A stretch of 64,000 nucleotides of DNA, from the NCBI RefSeq assembly GCF_023515995.1, contig NZ_CP097320.1, positions 992,001 to 1,056,000 of the forward strand, in the 5' to 3' direction. The notes beneath the pieces were generated by a model. It made no database searches. It saw only the letters and a program-made list of their open reading frames with translations, and was not told the origin of the DNA. This document shows, piece by piece, positions 1 through 10,446 of the stretch (position 1 is the stretch's first letter; every line of letters starts with the position of its first letter). The position numbers were made by a program, and so were the translations under genes. The stretch is from Candidatus Mycobacterium methanotrophicum (GTDB lineage Bacteria; Actinomycetota; Actinomycetes; Mycobacteriales; Mycobacteriaceae).

Positions 1-378
<378 letters not shown>

Positions 379-384
379 CCCCCG

Positions 385-955
385 CTACGGCGAACGTGAA
401 GCTGTTGCGAGTTTTCTGGCGAATTCCCGCAACGGTTTCACGTTCGGCGGATTGGGCCGTTCCGCTCGCACGCCGAGCACCGGTTGCCGGAGGTCACCGT
501 TGCTGAATGCGGGGCACCACGGTCGGTGCCCCCGGTCATCCGGCCACACCAGCTGTAATGCCCGCAGCTCGCTGCCATAGAACGCGACCGCCACGTCCAT
601 GTGGGCATCGGGATGCTGCACCTGAACAACCCCCAGTAGTACGTCACCGGCTATTGAGATCAGCTCGCCTGGAATCGGCCTTCCGCCAGCCACCAGATAG
701 TCGGCGACGCTGTTGAGCATCCGAGCCGCCGGCTGCGGCGACAGCCCTGTCACCAACAGCTCGGGAAGGCCGCGCTCGTGCAAACCGACCGTGTAGGCGT
801 ACGGCGCGCGGTCGCTCTCCACGAGTTGCACCACCCAACCCTTGCTTTCCCACCGCCTCATGCATGGCCTCCAGCCACTCCTGCACCCTGGCCTCAGGGT
901 GATCGCATTTCCAGGTGTTTGTCCTCCGGCCGTCATGGTTACCGACAGGATCCAC
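385..955 (-). pseudogene. DUF4262-family protein, frameshifted
   Basis: Two minus-strand frames together give one DUF4262-like protein. The upstream frame carries the family start (CDHPEARVQEWLEAMHEAV, then GKQG). The downstream frame continues with GWVVQLVESDRAPYAYTVGL and GLPELLVTGL to the stop. They join if one T (one A of the plus-strand pair at 837-838) is removed, so a single inserted base splits the gene. I placed the start at the GTG at 955, in frame with the CDHPE motif; this is uncertain. The family has no settled function. A sequencing error could give the same picture. Confidence 0.65.
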
Positions 956-1027
956 CGGGGCACCGACACGCCACTGGTGTGCGATCCCGGCTCCGCCGCG
1001 CTGGCGATCACCGCTTAGGCTGGCCGG

Positions 1028-2614
1028 GTGAGCCTGCCTGTCGTTCTGATTGCTGACAAACTTGCCCAATCAACCGTCGCCGCGCTGGGCGACGACATCG
1101 AAGTGCGCTGGGTCGACGGCCCGGAGCGGGAAAAGCTGCTGGCGGCGGTACCCGAAGCCGACGCCCTGCTGGTGCGCTCGGCCACCACCGTCGACGCCGA
1201 AGTGTTGGTCGCCGCACCCAAGCTGAAAATCGTCGCCCGGGCCGGTGTCGGGCTGGACAACGTTGACGTCGAGACCGCCACCGAACGCGGTGTGCTGGTC
1301 GTCAACGCCCCGACGTCGAACATCCACAGCGCCGCCGAGCACGCGCTGGCGCTGTTGCTGTCCGCCGCGCGCCAGATCCCCGCGGCCGACGCCTCGCTGC
1401 GCGAGCACACCTGGAAGCGGTCGTCGTTCTCGGGTATCGAAATCTTCGGCAAGACCGTCGGGGTGGTCGGGCTGGGCCGCATCGGGCAGTTGGTGGCGCA
1501 GCGGTTAGCGGCTTTCGAAACAAACATCGTGGCCTACGACCCCTACGTGTCGCTGGCCCGCGCCGCCCAGCTTGGTATCGAGCTGCTTCCGCTTGACGAG
1601 CTGCTGGCCCGTGCCGACTTCATCTCGGTGCATCTGCCTAAAACGCCTGAGACAGCGGGTCTGATCGACAAGGACGCGCTGGCCAAAACCAAGCCCGGGG
1701 TGATCATCGTCAACGCCGCCCGCGGCGGTCTGGTCGACGAGGCCGCGCTCGCCGACGCAGTCAGCAGCGGACACGTTCGGGCCGCGGGCATCGATGTGTT
1801 CTCCACCGAGCCCTGTACCGACAGCCCGCTGTTTGACCTGCCGCAAGTGGTGGTCACCCCGCACCTGGGCGCCTCGACTGAGGAGGCACAGGACCGCGCC
1901 GGCACCGACGTGGCCGCCAGCGTGAAGCTCGCGCTGGCCGGAGAGTTCGTTCCCGACGCGGTCAATGTCGGCGCCGGGGTGGTCAGCGAGGAGGTGTCAC
2001 CCTGGCTGGACCTGGTGCGTAAGCTTGGCCTCCTGGTGGGTGTGCTTTCCGAGGAGCTGCCGGTGTCGCTGTCGGTGCAGGTGCGCGGCGAGTTGGCCGG
2101 CGAAGATGTTGAGGTGCTGCGCCTTTCGGCGTTGCGCGGGCTGTTCTCGGCGGTCATCGAGGATCCGGTGACGTTCGTCAATGCCCCGGCGATCGCGCAA
2201 GAGCGCGGCGTGGCAGCCGATCTCGCTACGGCCACCGAAAGTCCTAACCACCGCAGCGTCGTCGACGTGCGGGGCGTGGCTTCCGACGGTTCGGTCGTCA
2301 ATGTCGCCGGTACGTTGTCCGGGCCGCAGCAGGTGGAAAAGATCGTGCAAATCAACGGCCGCAACTTCGACCTGCGCGCCCAGGGCACCAACGTGGTGAT
2401 CCACTATGTCGACCGGCCGGGAGTGCTGGGCAAGATCGGCACCCTGCTCGGTGATGCCGGGGTCAATATCCACGCCGCCCAGCTGTCCGAAGACGCCGAG
2501 GGCCCGGGCGCGACGATCGTGTTGCGCGTGGACCGTGCAGCGCCCGCCAATGTGCGGGACGCGATCAGCGCGGCTGTCGATGCCTACAAGTTCGAAGTGG
2601 TTGACCTCTCGTAA
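1028..2614 (+). CDS. serA: D-3-phosphoglycerate dehydrogenase
   Basis: First enzyme of serine synthesis; it oxidises 3-phosphoglycerate with NAD+. The 528-residue product is the long form of the family. It has a split substrate domain, the Rossmann motif VGVVGLGRIG near residue 143, the ARGGLVDE arginine motif near 230, and the catalytic histidine in HLGAST near 279. An intervening domain and a C-terminal ACT domain (from about residue 455, DRPGVLGKIG) follow, as in mycobacterial SerA, where serine inhibits. The start is GTG. The gene is followed 49 bp later by leuB on the same strand, probably co-transcribed. Confidence 0.97.
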   Translation: MSLPVVLIADKLAQSTVAALGDDIEVRWVDGPEREKLLAAVPEADALLVRSATTVDAEVLVAAPKLKIVARAGVGLDNVDVETATERGVLVVNAPTSNIHSAAEHALALLLSAARQIPAADASLREHTWKRSSFSGIEIFGKTVGVVGLGRIGQLVAQRLAAFETNIVAYDPYVSLARAAQLGIELLPLDELLARADFISVHLPKTPETAGLIDKDALAKTKPGVIIVNAARGGLVDEAALADAVSSGHVRAAGIDVFSTEPCTDSPLFDLPQVVVTPHLGASTEEAQDRAGTDVAASVKLALAGEFVPDAVNVGAGVVSEEVSPWLDLVRKLGLLVGVLSEELPVSLSVQVRGELAGEDVEVLRLSALRGLFSAVIEDPVTFVNAPAIAQERGVAADLATATESPNHRSVVDVRGVASDGSVVNVAGTLSGPQQVEKIVQINGRNFDLRAQGTNVVIHYVDRPGVLGKIGTLLGDAGVNIHAAQLSEDAEGPGATIVLRVDRAAPANVRDAISAAVDAYKFEVVDLS

Positions 2615-2663
2615 GACGCGTCGGCGACGATGCGAAGCGGAGCAATGAGGAGAAGCGGCGCCG

Positions 2664-3674
2664 ATGAGATTGGCAGTGATTCCCGGCGACGGCATCGGGC
2701 CGGAGGTCGTCGCCGAAGCAGTCAAGGTGCTTGACGCGGTGCTGCCCGGTGTGGAGAAGACGAATTACGACCTGGGGGCGCGGCGGTTCCACGCGACGGG
2801 TGAAGTACTGCCCGAGGCGGCGGTGGCCGAACTACGGGCACACGACGCGATTCTGCTTGGTGCTATTGGGGATCCATCGGTGCCCAGCGGCGTGCTCGAG
2901 CGGGGTCTGCTGCTGCGGCTGCGCTTCGAGCTGGACCACCACATCAACCTGCGTCCCGCCCGGCTGTATCCAGGCGTGCGCAGCCCGCTCGCCGGTAACC
3001 CCAGTATCGATTTCGTGGTGGTCCGCGAGGGCACCGAAGGTCTGTACACCGGCACCGGCGGCGCGATTCGGACCGGCACCACCCACGAGGTGGCCACCGA
3101 GGTCAGTATCAACACCGCGTTCGGTGTCAGCCGGGTTGTGCAAGACGCTTTCGAGCGGGCGACCCAGCGCCGCAAGCACCTGACCCTGGTGCACAAGACG
3201 AACGTGCTGACGTTCGCCGGATCGCTGTGGTCTCGGACCGTTGACGAAATCGGCGAGAAGTACCCAGACATCGAAGTGGCCTACCAGCACGTCGACGCCG
3301 CGACCATTCACCTGGTCACCGACCCGGGCCGGTTCGACGTGATCGTCACCGACAACCTGTTCGGCGACATCATCACCGATTTGGCCGCCGCGGTAAGCGG
3401 AGGCATCGGGCTGGCCGCGAGCGGCAACATCGACGCCACTCGAACCAACCCGTCGATGTTCGAGCCCGTGCACGGCAGCGCCCCCGACATCGCCGGTCAG
3501 GGGATCGCCGATCCGACCGCCGCGATCATGTCGGTGGCGCTGCTGCTTTCCCACGTCGGCGAAGACGCTGCCGCCGCGCGAGTGGACCGGGCCGTGGCGT
3601 CCCATCTGGCCAGTCGCCCGACCGGACGGCTATCCACCGTCGAAGTCGGCGAAAGGATAGCGTCCGCGCTCTAA
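2664..3674 (+). CDS. leuB: 3-isopropylmalate dehydrogenase
   Basis: Third step of leucine synthesis: NAD+-dependent oxidative decarboxylation of 3-isopropylmalate. The 336-residue protein shows the family blocks: [13 protein letters not shown] at the N-terminus, the substrate arginines in [24 protein letters not shown], the metal-binding aspartates in [18 protein letters not shown], and the NAD-binding [19 protein letters not shown]. An AGGAG sequence lies 12-16 bases before the ATG. The 3' 149 bases overlap the antisense end of the MFS transporter gene. The other leucine genes, leuC and leuD, lie about 5 kb further on. Confidence 0.97.
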   Translation: MRLAVIPGDGIGPEVVAEAVKVLDAVLPGVEKTNYDLGARRFHATGEVLPEAAVAELRAHDAILLGAIGDPSVPSGVLERGLLLRLRFELDHHINLRPARLYPGVRSPLAGNPSIDFVVVREGTEGLYTGTGGAIRTGTTHEVATEVSINTAFGVSRVVQDAFERATQRRKHLTLVHKTNVLTFAGSLWSRTVDEIGEKYPDIEVAYQHVDAATIHLVTDPGRFDVIVTDNLFGDIITDLAAAVSGGIGLAASGNIDATRTNPSMFEPVHGSAPDIAGQGIADPTAAIMSVALLLSHVGEDAAAARVDRAVASHLASRPTGRLSTVEVGERIASAL

Positions 3675-4887
3675 CCTCGAGCCCGGGCGGCAGCACCTTG
3701 ACCGGCACGATCCGCACGGCCAGCAGCGGGGAAAGTCCGCAGACCAAGAACGCCAACGAGTAACCGTGGGCAGTGATCAGCCCGCCGAACACCGGAGGCG
3801 CGCCCGCCGCCATCAACCGCTGATAGGTGTTCTGCAGACCCAATGCGCGCCCGCTCCAAAACGGTCCGGCATATTCGGTGATTGCGGTGGATTCCAGCCC
3901 GTTGTCGAGGATCGCGACCACCGCTGCCGCGACCATCAACGGTACGGCGACTGATGAGCGCAGGTGATCGGCCAACGCCAAGCCGGCCAGTACCACGACA
4001 CCCACCACGGCCATGATGCGCACCGGACGCAACCGCGAGCCGACCCGGTCCGACCACCGGCCAACCAAGACCCGGCCCACGGCCCCGAGCAACTGGCAGA
4101 GCGTCACCAGCGCGCCCGCCGAGGCAACCGACCAGCGATAGTTTGTGATCAGCCAGATCAGCATGAACGTCACGGTCACCGTCTGCGGGACCATCAGCAG
4201 TGCCGAGACGGCGTGAATCCGACGCAGCACCCACGATCCGCGGTAGGGGTTGGCCAGCTCCCGCTCAGTGGCCGCGTGCCATCGCGTGCGGGCCGGGTCG
4301 ACAACCGCGACGGCGCTGGTCACCGCCGATGCGGCACACAGCACGGCCGGAAATATCAGGGCCGACGTCGCCGACGGGCTGCGCTGAGCGAGTCCGGGGA
4401 TGACCAACGCGCCCAAGGCAATTCCGAGCGGCTGCGCAGTTTGGCGAATACCCATCGCCAGACCGCGTTGCTCGGGCGGGAACCACCCGGACACCAAGCG
4501 CCCACCGGCCGAGTTGCAGCTGGCTGCCGCCATACCGCCGACGAACAGCCACGCAGCGAACGCCACCATCGAGTGGACTGTCGTCGCCGCGTAGCCGGCT
4601 GCCGCGGTCAGCGCTGAACCGAGCGTCAACACGATGCGTTCGCCCACCCGGTCGAGCAGATAGCCCCACAGGATCAGCGTCGCCACCATGCCGAAACTCG
4701 GCATCGACGATAGCACGCCCGCCTCGGCCAGCGGCGTGCCCAGCTCGTCCTCCAGGGCGGGGATCAGGAAAGCGACCCCGTTGATGAAGACGAACGCACT
4801 TGCCGTCACCGTCAGCGAGACGACGACGATCGACCAGCGTCGGCCCGCACTGAGGATGACCGTGCCGGTCAGCTCCCTCGGCATCAA
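3526..4887 (-). CDS. MFS transporter
   Basis: This 453-residue protein has about twelve hydrophobic segments and two copies of the MFS loop motif ([11 protein letters not shown] near residue 75 and [10 protein letters not shown] near 275). The substrate is not evident; the closest family context is oxalate/formate or monocarboxylate-type MFS permeases. The last 50-60 residues are Arg/Pro-rich, are not membrane-like, and are encoded antisense to the end of leuB. The membrane part ends near [12 protein letters not shown], so the tail may be a read-on extension. It is divergent from the FAH-family gene at 4947, with 59 bp between the starts. Confidence 0.88.
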   Translation of the reverse strand: MMPRELTGTVILSAGRRWSIVVVSLTVTASAFVFINGVAFLIPALEDELGTPLAEAGVLSSMPSFGMVATLILWGYLLDRVGERIVLTLGSALTAAAGYAATTVHSMVAFAAWLFVGGMAAASCNSAGGRLVSGWFPPEQRGLAMGIRQTAQPLGIALGALVIPGLAQRSPSATSALIFPAVLCAASAVTSAVAVVDPARTRWHAATERELANPYRGSWVLRRIHAVSALLMVPQTVTVTFMLIWLITNYRWSVASAGALVTLCQLLGAVGRVLVGRWSDRVGSRLRPVRIMAVVGVVVLAGLALADHLRSSVAVPLMVAAAVVAILDNGLESTAITEYAGPFWSGRALGLQNTYQRLMAAGAPPVFGGLITAHGYSLAFLVCGLSPLLAVRIVPVKVLPPGLEVRARTLSFRRLRRWIAVRSGDWPDGTPRPGPLARRQRLRRRGKAAAPPT

Positions 4888-4946
4888 TCCATGCTCGCAC
4901 AGCCCACCCGCGCAGGTCGCGGCCGACGGTCACTAGGCTCAGGCGA

Positions 4947-5735
4947 ATGCGCCTTGGCCGAATTGCGAGTCCTGACGGCGTCGTATTCGTCAGCATCGAC
5001 GGCGACGCGGGTGAGCCCGACTGGATGACGGCCCGTGAGATCGCCGAGCATCCCTTCGGCACTCCGACTTTCACCGGCCGCTCGTGGCCGCTGGCCGACA
5101 CCCGACTGCTGGCTCCGGTGCCGGCGAGCAAGGTGGTCTGCATCGGCAAGAACTACGCCGAGCACATCGCCGAGATGGGCGGTGAAGCGCCGGGCGACCC
5201 GATCATTTTCCTCAAGCCCAATACCGCGATCATCGGGCCCAACGTGCCGATTCAATTGCCCGCTAACGCATCGCCGGTGCATTTCGAGGGCGAGCTGGCG
5301 GCCGTTATCGGTCGGCCCTGCAAGGACGTCACGGCCGCGCGCGCGCCCGATGCCATCCTGGGCTACACCGTCGCCAATGACGTGTCGGCCCGCGACCAAC
5401 AGCGCGCTGATGGCCAGTGGACAAGAGCGAAGGGCCACGACACGTTCTGCCCCGTCGGGCCGTGGATCGTCACCGACGTTGATCCGTCCGACCTCGAACT
5501 GTGTACCGAGGTCAACGGCGAAGCCAAGCAGCACAGCCGTACCTCGTTGATGATCCACGACATTGGTGCGATCGTGGAATGGGTTTCGGCGGTAATGACG
5601 CTGCTGCCAGGTGATCTCATTCTCACCGGCACGCCGGCGGGTGTCGGGCCCATCGAAGGCGGCGACACCGTCAGCATCACCATCGCCGGAATCGGAACGT
5701 TGACCAATCCCGTTGTCCGCAAAGGAAAGTCGTGA
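4947..5735 (+). CDS. Fumarylacetoacetate hydrolase (FAH) family protein
   Basis: The product has 262 residues with the FAH C-terminal fold: [27 protein letters not shown], the acidic metal-ligand motif [11 protein letters not shown], and [14 protein letters not shown]. Family members hydrolyse or decarboxylate beta-diketo acids, for example oxaloacetate or aromatic catabolic intermediates. Substrate cannot be read from sequence. The mycobacterial orthologue is often labelled 2-hydroxyhepta-2,4-diene-1,7-dioate isomerase, by similarity only. Its stop overlaps the GTG of gltX by four bases, so the two genes are probably translationally coupled. Confidence 0.92.
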   Translation: MRLGRIASPDGVVFVSIDGDAGEPDWMTAREIAEHPFGTPTFTGRSWPLADTRLLAPVPASKVVCIGKNYAEHIAEMGGEAPGDPIIFLKPNTAIIGPNVPIQLPANASPVHFEGELAAVIGRPCKDVTAARAPDAILGYTVANDVSARDQQRADGQWTRAKGHDTFCPVGPWIVTDVDPSDLELCTEVNGEAKQHSRTSLMIHDIGAIVEWVSAVMTLLPGDLILTGTPAGVGPIEGGDTVSITIAGIGTLTNPVVRKGKS

Positions 5736-7216
5736 CTGAAGCAATCGGCGTGCGGGTGCGGTTCTGCCCGTCGCCAACCGGTGTACCGCATGTCGGCTTG
5801 ATCCGCACCGCGCTGTTCAACTGGGCCTACGCTCGACACACCGGCGGAACCTTCGTATTCCGCGTCGAGGACACCGATCCCGAACGTGACAGCGAGGAAA
5901 GCTACCAGGCGCTGTTGGATGCGCTGCGCTGGCTTGGGCTCAATTGGGACGAGGGCCCCGAGGTGGGCGGAGCCTACGGCCCGTATCGGCAGTCGCAGCG
6001 CAGCGACATCTACCGCGACGTGGTTGGCCAGCTGCTCGCCTCGGGCGAGGCGTACCACGCGTTCTCGACGCCTGCCGAAGTCGAGGCGCGCCATCTGGCC
6101 GCGGGCCGCAGTCCAAAGCTGGGCTACGACAACTTCGATCGTGATCTGACGGACCAGCAGCGAGCGGCATATCTGGCGCAGGGCCGTAAACCGGTGGTGC
6201 GGTTGCGGATGCCCGATGAAGACCTGGGCTGGGACGATCTGGTCCGCGGACCGACGACATTCGCGGCGGGCGTCGTGCCCGATTTCGCATTGACCCGCGC
6301 AACCGGTGATCCGTTGTACACCTTGGTCAACCCGGTCGACGACGCCTTGATGAAGATCACGCATGTGTTGCGCGGTGAGGACCTGTTGCCGTCGACGCCG
6401 CGGCAGATCGCGCTCTACCAGGCGCTGATCCGCGCTGGGATTGCTGATCGGGTTCCGCAATTCGCCCATTTGCCAACGGTGTTGGGCGAAGGCACCAGGA
6501 AACTGTCGAAACGTGACCCGCAGTCGAATCTGTTCGCCCACCGCGACCGCGGCTTCATCCCGGAAGGGCTGCTGAATTACCTTGCGTTGCTGGGCTGGGC
6601 GATCGCCGCCGACCGCGACGTGTTCAGCCTCGACGAAATGGTGGCCGCTTTCGACGTCGTGGACGTCAACGCCAACCCGGCGCGGTTCGACCAGAAAAAA
6701 GCAGACGCGATCAACGCCGAACACATCAGACTTCTCGACGCCGACGATTTCACCGGCCGGCTGCGCGACCACTTCAATACGCATGGGCAGCACACCGGAC
6801 TGGACGACGCACGGTTCGCGGTGGCTGCCGGCCTGGTGCAAACCCGCATCGTCGTGCTGGGTGACGCGTGGGACCTGCTGAAGTTTTTCAACGACGACCA
6901 ATACACCATCGACCCCAAAGCGGCGGCCAAGGAACTGGGTAGCGACGCCGGCCCGGTGCTCGACGCCGCGATAACAGCGCTGGACGGGCTGGCGAATTGG
7001 ACGCTGGCCGATATCGAGACCGCCCTCAAAAGCGCATTGGTCGAGGGGCTGGGGCTCAAACCGCGCAAGGCTTTCGGTCCGATCCGGGTCGCCATCACGG
7101 GATCGTTGATCAGCCCGCCGCTGTTCGAATCCGTCGAGCTACTTGGCCGCGACCGCAGCCTGCGCCGGCTGCGGAGAGCGCGTGAGTGCCTCGGGCGTCC
7201 GGCGACCGAGGCGTGA
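5732..7216 (+). CDS. gltX: Glutamyl-tRNA synthetase
   Basis: Class I synthetase of 494 residues. The HIGH-type motif is [10 protein letters not shown] (residues 14-23) and the KMSKS-type motif is KLSKR (residues 257-261). Mycobacteria generally lack GlnRS, so the enzyme is expected to be non-discriminating and also charge tRNA-Gln, which GatCAB then amidates. Both tRNA-Gln and tRNA-Glu lie just downstream, within about 400 bp. The start is GTG, overlapping the upstream FAH-family gene. The protein ends with a helical anticodon-binding domain. Confidence 0.97.
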   Translation: MTEAIGVRVRFCPSPTGVPHVGLIRTALFNWAYARHTGGTFVFRVEDTDPERDSEESYQALLDALRWLGLNWDEGPEVGGAYGPYRQSQRSDIYRDVVGQLLASGEAYHAFSTPAEVEARHLAAGRSPKLGYDNFDRDLTDQQRAAYLAQGRKPVVRLRMPDEDLGWDDLVRGPTTFAAGVVPDFALTRATGDPLYTLVNPVDDALMKITHVLRGEDLLPSTPRQIALYQALIRAGIADRVPQFAHLPTVLGEGTRKLSKRDPQSNLFAHRDRGFIPEGLLNYLALLGWAIAADRDVFSLDEMVAAFDVVDVNANPARFDQKKADAINAEHIRLLDADDFTGRLRDHFNTHGQHTGLDDARFAVAAGLVQTRIVVLGDAWDLLKFFNDDQYTIDPKAAAKELGSDAGPVLDAAITALDGLANWTLADIETALKSALVEGLGLKPRKAFGPIRVAITGSLISPPLFESVELLGRDRSLRRLRRARECLGRPATEA

Positions 7217-7324
7217 GAACCTCCCAAATTGTTTGGTAGTCTGCACGTCGGCCCTTGGGCAGCTGGCCGCAGGACTGTCACGTCGTCTGCGGGAAGTCTT
7301 TGACCAGCTGTTTTAGGCGGCCAG

Positions 7325-7396
7325 TGGGGTATGGTGTAATTGGCAACACAGCTGATTCTGGTTCAGCCGTTCTAGGTTCGAGTCCTGGTACCCCAG
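7325..7396 (+). tRNA. tRNA-Gln (CTG anticodon)
   Basis: The 72-nt sequence folds as a cloverleaf. Acceptor arms TGGGGTA/TACCCCA, an anticodon arm GCTGA-TTCTGGT-TCAGC giving anticodon CTG, and a T arm with GGTTCGAGTCC are all visible. CA of a CCA-like end follows, but full CCA is not certain from the sequence. Confidence 0.93.
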
Positions 7397-7428
7397 CAGT
7401 GTTTTGCAGGCTTTGTCCACGGTTCCTC

Positions 7429-7473
7429 TACCGCCAATACCGCCAATACCGCCAATACCGCCAATACCGCCAA
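7429..7473 (+). repeat. 9-bp tandem repeat, five copies
   Basis: Five perfect copies of TACCGCCAA lie between tRNA-Gln and tRNA-Glu. No gene covers it. Perfect short units suggest slippage-prone sequence that could vary between strains. Confidence 0.9.
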
Positions 7474-7537
7474 GCAATTGGGCGGACACATGCCGGTGAG
7501 CTATGCTGGCACCTCGGACCGTTTCTGAATCGGTTCT

Positions 7538-7610
7538 GGCCCCGTCGTCTAGCGGCCTAGGACGCCGCCCTCTCACGGCGGTAGCGTGGGTTCGAATCCC
7601 ATCGGGGCTA
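7538..7610 (+). tRNA. tRNA-Glu (CTC anticodon)
   Basis: The 73-nt cloverleaf has acceptor arms GGCCCCG/CGGGGCT (first pair G-U), an anticodon arm CCGCC-CTCTCAC-GGCGG giving anticodon CTC, and a T arm GTGGG-TTCGAAT-CCCAT. It lies 141 bp after tRNA-Gln, on the same strand as gltX. Confidence 0.93.
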
Positions 7611-7625
7611 CTTACCCACGGGCGA

Positions 7626-7677
7626 GCAGACGCAGAATCGCACGGATCCGATCAGTTCGATGCGATTCTGTGTCTGC
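7626..7677. terminator. Long palindrome between tRNA-Glu and the convergent FDOR gene
   Basis: Arms GCAGACGCAGAATCGCA (7626-7642) and TGCGATTCTGTGTCTGC (7661-7677) pair at 16 of 17 positions around an 18-nt loop. It sits between two convergent transcription units, so a bidirectional terminator is the simplest reading. No T-run follows. Confidence 0.55.
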
Positions 7678-7682
7678 TGGCG

Positions 7683-8192
7683 CTAGCCGGTCCCCAGCAC
7701 GGCCGGCGCTGTCGAACCACCGACCGGCATGGCCGGCAAGTCCAGCTTGCGGTGATCCCAGGAACGCGAGCGACGGGCCACGGTGCGCACGCAGACGCGC
7801 TTGTTCATCATCTGCTCCACGACCGGCTTCATTTCGTCGCTGTAGGGCCCGGTGTAGCGCTCGAACACGCTGACTCCGACGCGGTGCGAGACAGCGGGAT
7901 CGTCGACAATCTCGGCGACGCCTTCGAACGACACTCCGCGCAACGTGTCGTAGGTGTCGCCGTCCTCAATCAGAAAGCTCACCCGCGGGTCACGCGTGAG
8001 GTTGACCGCTTTCTGCGACTTGGCCTTGGTCTCCAGCCAGATTTCGCCGTCAACCACGGCGTACCACATCGCGGTCAAATGCGGCTGCCCGTCGGGGCCG
8101 ATGGTGGCCAGCGTCCCGGTGCGGCTCTTGACGACAAAATCGGCGATCTCGTCGGAAGACATGACGATGCTCGCCCGCTGCTTGGTTCCCAT
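7683..8192 (-). CDS. FDOR-B / pyridoxamine-phosphate-oxidase-like protein, probably F420- or flavin-binding
   Basis: A 169-residue split-barrel protein with the family pattern RTGTLATIGPDGQPHLTAMWY, then WLETKAKSQKAVNLTRDPRVS and a conserved ARRSRSWDHRKL near the C-terminus. This is the mycobacterial flavin/deazaflavin oxidoreductase B type (I recall Rv2991). Members bind F420 or FMN and reduce various small molecules; the physiological substrate here is unknown. The start is ATG, and the gene runs convergent to tRNA-Glu. The fbiD gene of F420 synthesis is in the same window, which supports an F420-using cell. Confidence 0.88.
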   Translation of the reverse strand: MGTKQRASIVMSSDEIADFVVKSRTGTLATIGPDGQPHLTAMWYAVVDGEIWLETKAKSQKAVNLTRDPRVSFLIEDGDTYDTLRGVSFEGVAEIVDDPAVSHRVGVSVFERYTGPYSDEMKPVVEQMMNKRVCVRTVARRSRSWDHRKLDLPAMPVGGSTAPAVLGTG

Positions 8193-8212
8193 GGCGACAG
8201 TGTGTCAGGTTG

Positions 8213-8914
8213 TTACAGCCGGCTGGTCAGGGCGTCGGCCGCCGCGAGCAGATCAGCCGCCCAACGCGCTCCGGGGCGACGGCCAATGCGGTCGATCGGA
8301 CCCGACACCGAGATGGCGGCGATCACCGCACCGCTGGTATCGCGCACCGGCGCCGACACACTCGCCACTCCCGGCTCGCGCTCGCCTGCGCTTTGTGCCC
8401 AACCGCGGCGCCGGACTTCGGCCAGCGCCCGGTCGCTGAATTTCGCGGTGGGTAGGACTGCTTGGCGAGTGGCGTCGTCGCCGTATGCCAGTAGCACCTT
8501 GGCGCCGGAACCGGCCGTCATCGGCAGGCGCGCTCCGACCGGAACTGTATCGCGAAGGCCTGCAAAAGGTTCCACGGCAGCGACGCAGATCCGCCAACTG
8601 CCCTCGCGGCGGTACAGTTGCACGCTTTCGCCGGTGATCTCGCCCAGCCGGGGCAGCACCGCTGCGCCGGCCGCCAGCAGCGGGTCATTGACCGCAGCGG
8701 CCAGCTCGCTTACCGCGGGGCCCACCCGCCAACGGCCGTCACCGTCGCGCGCCAGTAAGCGATGTACCTCCAAGCCGGTGGCCAATCGGTGTGCGGTGGC
8801 TCTGGGTAGACCGGTGCGGTCGCACAATTCGGCCAGCCCGCATGGCGATTCCGCGATCGTGCGCAGCACCACTATCGTTTTGTCGAGGACGCCGATGCCG
8901 CTATTCTGTCTCAC
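8213..8914 (-). CDS. IclR-family transcriptional regulator (LtbR/NdgR type)
   Basis: The 233-residue protein has an N-terminal winged helix (about residues 8-60, with [20 protein letters not shown] as recognition region) and a C-terminal IclR effector domain. It is divergent from leuCD. In actinobacteria this position is held by NdgR/LtbR, which controls leucine and related amino-acid genes; the same role is inferred here from position. The start is GTG at 8914. A TAGTAT element ends about six bases upstream, which would suit a leaderless transcript. Confidence 0.9.
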   Translation of the reverse strand: MRQNSGIGVLDKTIVVLRTIAESPCGLAELCDRTGLPRATAHRLATGLEVHRLLARDGDGRWRVGPAVSELAAAVNDPLLAAGAAVLPRLGEITGESVQLYRREGSWRICVAAVEPFAGLRDTVPVGARLPMTAGSGAKVLLAYGDDATRQAVLPTAKFSDRALAEVRRRGWAQSAGEREPGVASVSAPVRDTSGAVIAAISVSGPIDRIGRRPGARWAADLLAAADALTSRL

Positions 8915-8992
8915 ATACAGATACTAGCGTCTCATATAGTGGGATCACGTTATGACGCCCGCGATGGCGGGTCACTACCGAGGGATGACCGC
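8915..8992. promoter_or_regulatory. Divergent IclR-leuC control region with candidate operator
   Basis: The 78-bp region holds an imperfect palindrome TCTCATATAGTGGGA (8930-8944; arms TCTCA and TGGGA) that overlaps a TATAGT -10-like hexamer (8935-8940) for leuC. A second TCTCA half lies at 8908-8912. The placement fits autoregulation and control of leuCD by the IclR protein. The link to the regulator is inferred. Confidence 0.5.
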
Positions 8993-10429
8993 ATGATGAA
9001 GACTTCAGCCGACACCGATGCCGGGCGCCCGCGCACACTGGCGCAGAAGGTTTGGGACGATCATGTGGTGGTCTCCGGTGGTGGCGCCGAGCCCGACCTG
9101 ATCTACATCGATTTGCACCTGGTCCATGAGGTCACCAGTCCCCAGGCATTTGACGGTCTGCGGCTGGCCGGGCGTCCGGTGCGCCGACCCGACCTGACGC
9201 TGGCCACCGAAGACCACAACGTGCCGACCGTCGATATCGACAAGCCGATCGCCGATCCCGTTTCGCGCAATCAGGTCGAGACGCTGCGGCGCAACTGCGC
9301 CGAATTCGGGATCCGGCTGTACCCGATGGGCGATATCGATCAGGGCATCGTGCATGTCGTGGGCCCGCAGCTCGGTCTGACTCAGCCGGGAATGACAATC
9401 GTGTGTGGTGACAGCCACACCTCGACGCACGGCGCATTCGGCGCATTGGCAATGGGAATCGGCACTTCGGAGGTCGAGCATGTGCTGGCCACCCAGACAC
9501 TTCCGCTGCGCCCGTTCAAGACGATGGCCGTCAACGCCGACGGGCAACTGCCGCCCGGTGTGAGCGCCAAGGACATCATCTTGTCGGTGATCGCGAAAAT
9601 CGGCACCGGCGGTGGCCAGGGACATGTCATCGAGTATCGCGGCAGGGCCGTCGAATCGCTTTCGATGGAAGCCCGGATGACGATCTGCAATATGAGCATC
9701 GAAGCCGGGGCCCGGGCGGGGATGGTGGCGCCCGATACCACCACCTACGACTTCTTGCGCGGACGCCCGCATGCTCCGACCGGTGCGCAATGGGATGCGG
9801 CGGTGGCCTATTGGAATCGGCTGGCTACCGACGAAGGCGCCCAGTTCGACACCGAGGTTTATCTGGATGCCGCTTCGTTGACGCCGTTTGTCACCTGGGG
9901 GACAAATCCGGGGCAGGGAGTGCCGTTGGGGGCGACGGTGCCTGACCCCGAGCTGATGAGCGATGACAACGAGCGTCAGGCCGCCGAGAAAGCGCTGGCG
10001 TACATGGACCTTCACCCGGGCATCCCGATGCGTGATATCGCGGTGGATGCGGTGTTTGTCGGATCGTGTACCAACGGGCGGATCGAGGATTTGCGCGTGG
10101 TGGCCGACGTGTTGCGGGGCCGCAAGGTCGCCGACGGGGTGCGGATGTTGGTCGTGCCGGGTTCGATGCGGGTACGTGCGCAGGCCGAAAGCGAAGGGCT
10201 GGGCCAGATCTTCACAGCTGCCGGTGCCCAATGGCGTCAGGCCGGCTGCTCGATGTGCCTCGGGATGAATCCAGACCAGCTGGCGCCGGGGGAGCGGTGC
10301 GCGGCAACGTCGAACCGCAATTTCGAAGGACGCCAGGGCAAGGGCGGCCGCACGCATTTGGTGTCGCCGGCCGTCGCTGCCGCCACCGCGGTGCGCGGGA
10401 AGCTCTCGGCCCCGGCCGACTTGAACTGA
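8993..10429 (+). CDS. leuC: 3-isopropylmalate dehydratase large subunit
   Basis: With LeuD it isomerises 2- to 3-isopropylmalate. The protein has about 478 residues. Cluster cysteines are in [14 protein letters not shown] and in [11 protein letters not shown], the usual three 4Fe-4S ligands; [15 protein letters not shown] is the family signature. The start chosen is ATG 8993 (an ATG also follows at 8996) because a GAGGG ribosome site precedes it and family proteins begin shortly before [11 protein letters not shown]. An upstream in-frame ATG at 8939 lies inside the operator and is less likely. Confidence 0.96.
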   Translation: MMKTSADTDAGRPRTLAQKVWDDHVVVSGGGAEPDLIYIDLHLVHEVTSPQAFDGLRLAGRPVRRPDLTLATEDHNVPTVDIDKPIADPVSRNQVETLRRNCAEFGIRLYPMGDIDQGIVHVVGPQLGLTQPGMTIVCGDSHTSTHGAFGALAMGIGTSEVEHVLATQTLPLRPFKTMAVNADGQLPPGVSAKDIILSVIAKIGTGGGQGHVIEYRGRAVESLSMEARMTICNMSIEAGARAGMVAPDTTTYDFLRGRPHAPTGAQWDAAVAYWNRLATDEGAQFDTEVYLDAASLTPFVTWGTNPGQGVPLGATVPDPELMSDDNERQAAEKALAYMDLHPGIPMRDIAVDAVFVGSCTNGRIEDLRVVADVLRGRKVADGVRMLVVPGSMRVRAQAESEGLGQIFTAAGAQWRQAGCSMCLGMNPDQLAPGERCAATSNRNFEGRQGKGGRTHLVSPAVAAATAVRGKLSAPADLN

Positions 10430-10446
10430 GAAGAGGGAGAACTCTA

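Noticed and set aside
7429..7473. CRISPR or attachment site at the tRNA genes
   Set aside because: A simple 9-bp tandem repeat; no integrase and no duplicated tRNA end nearby.
10066..10446. Long open frame before leuD as a leuD extension
   Set aside because: It lies inside leuC in another frame; leuD has a good ribosome site and family start at 10447.
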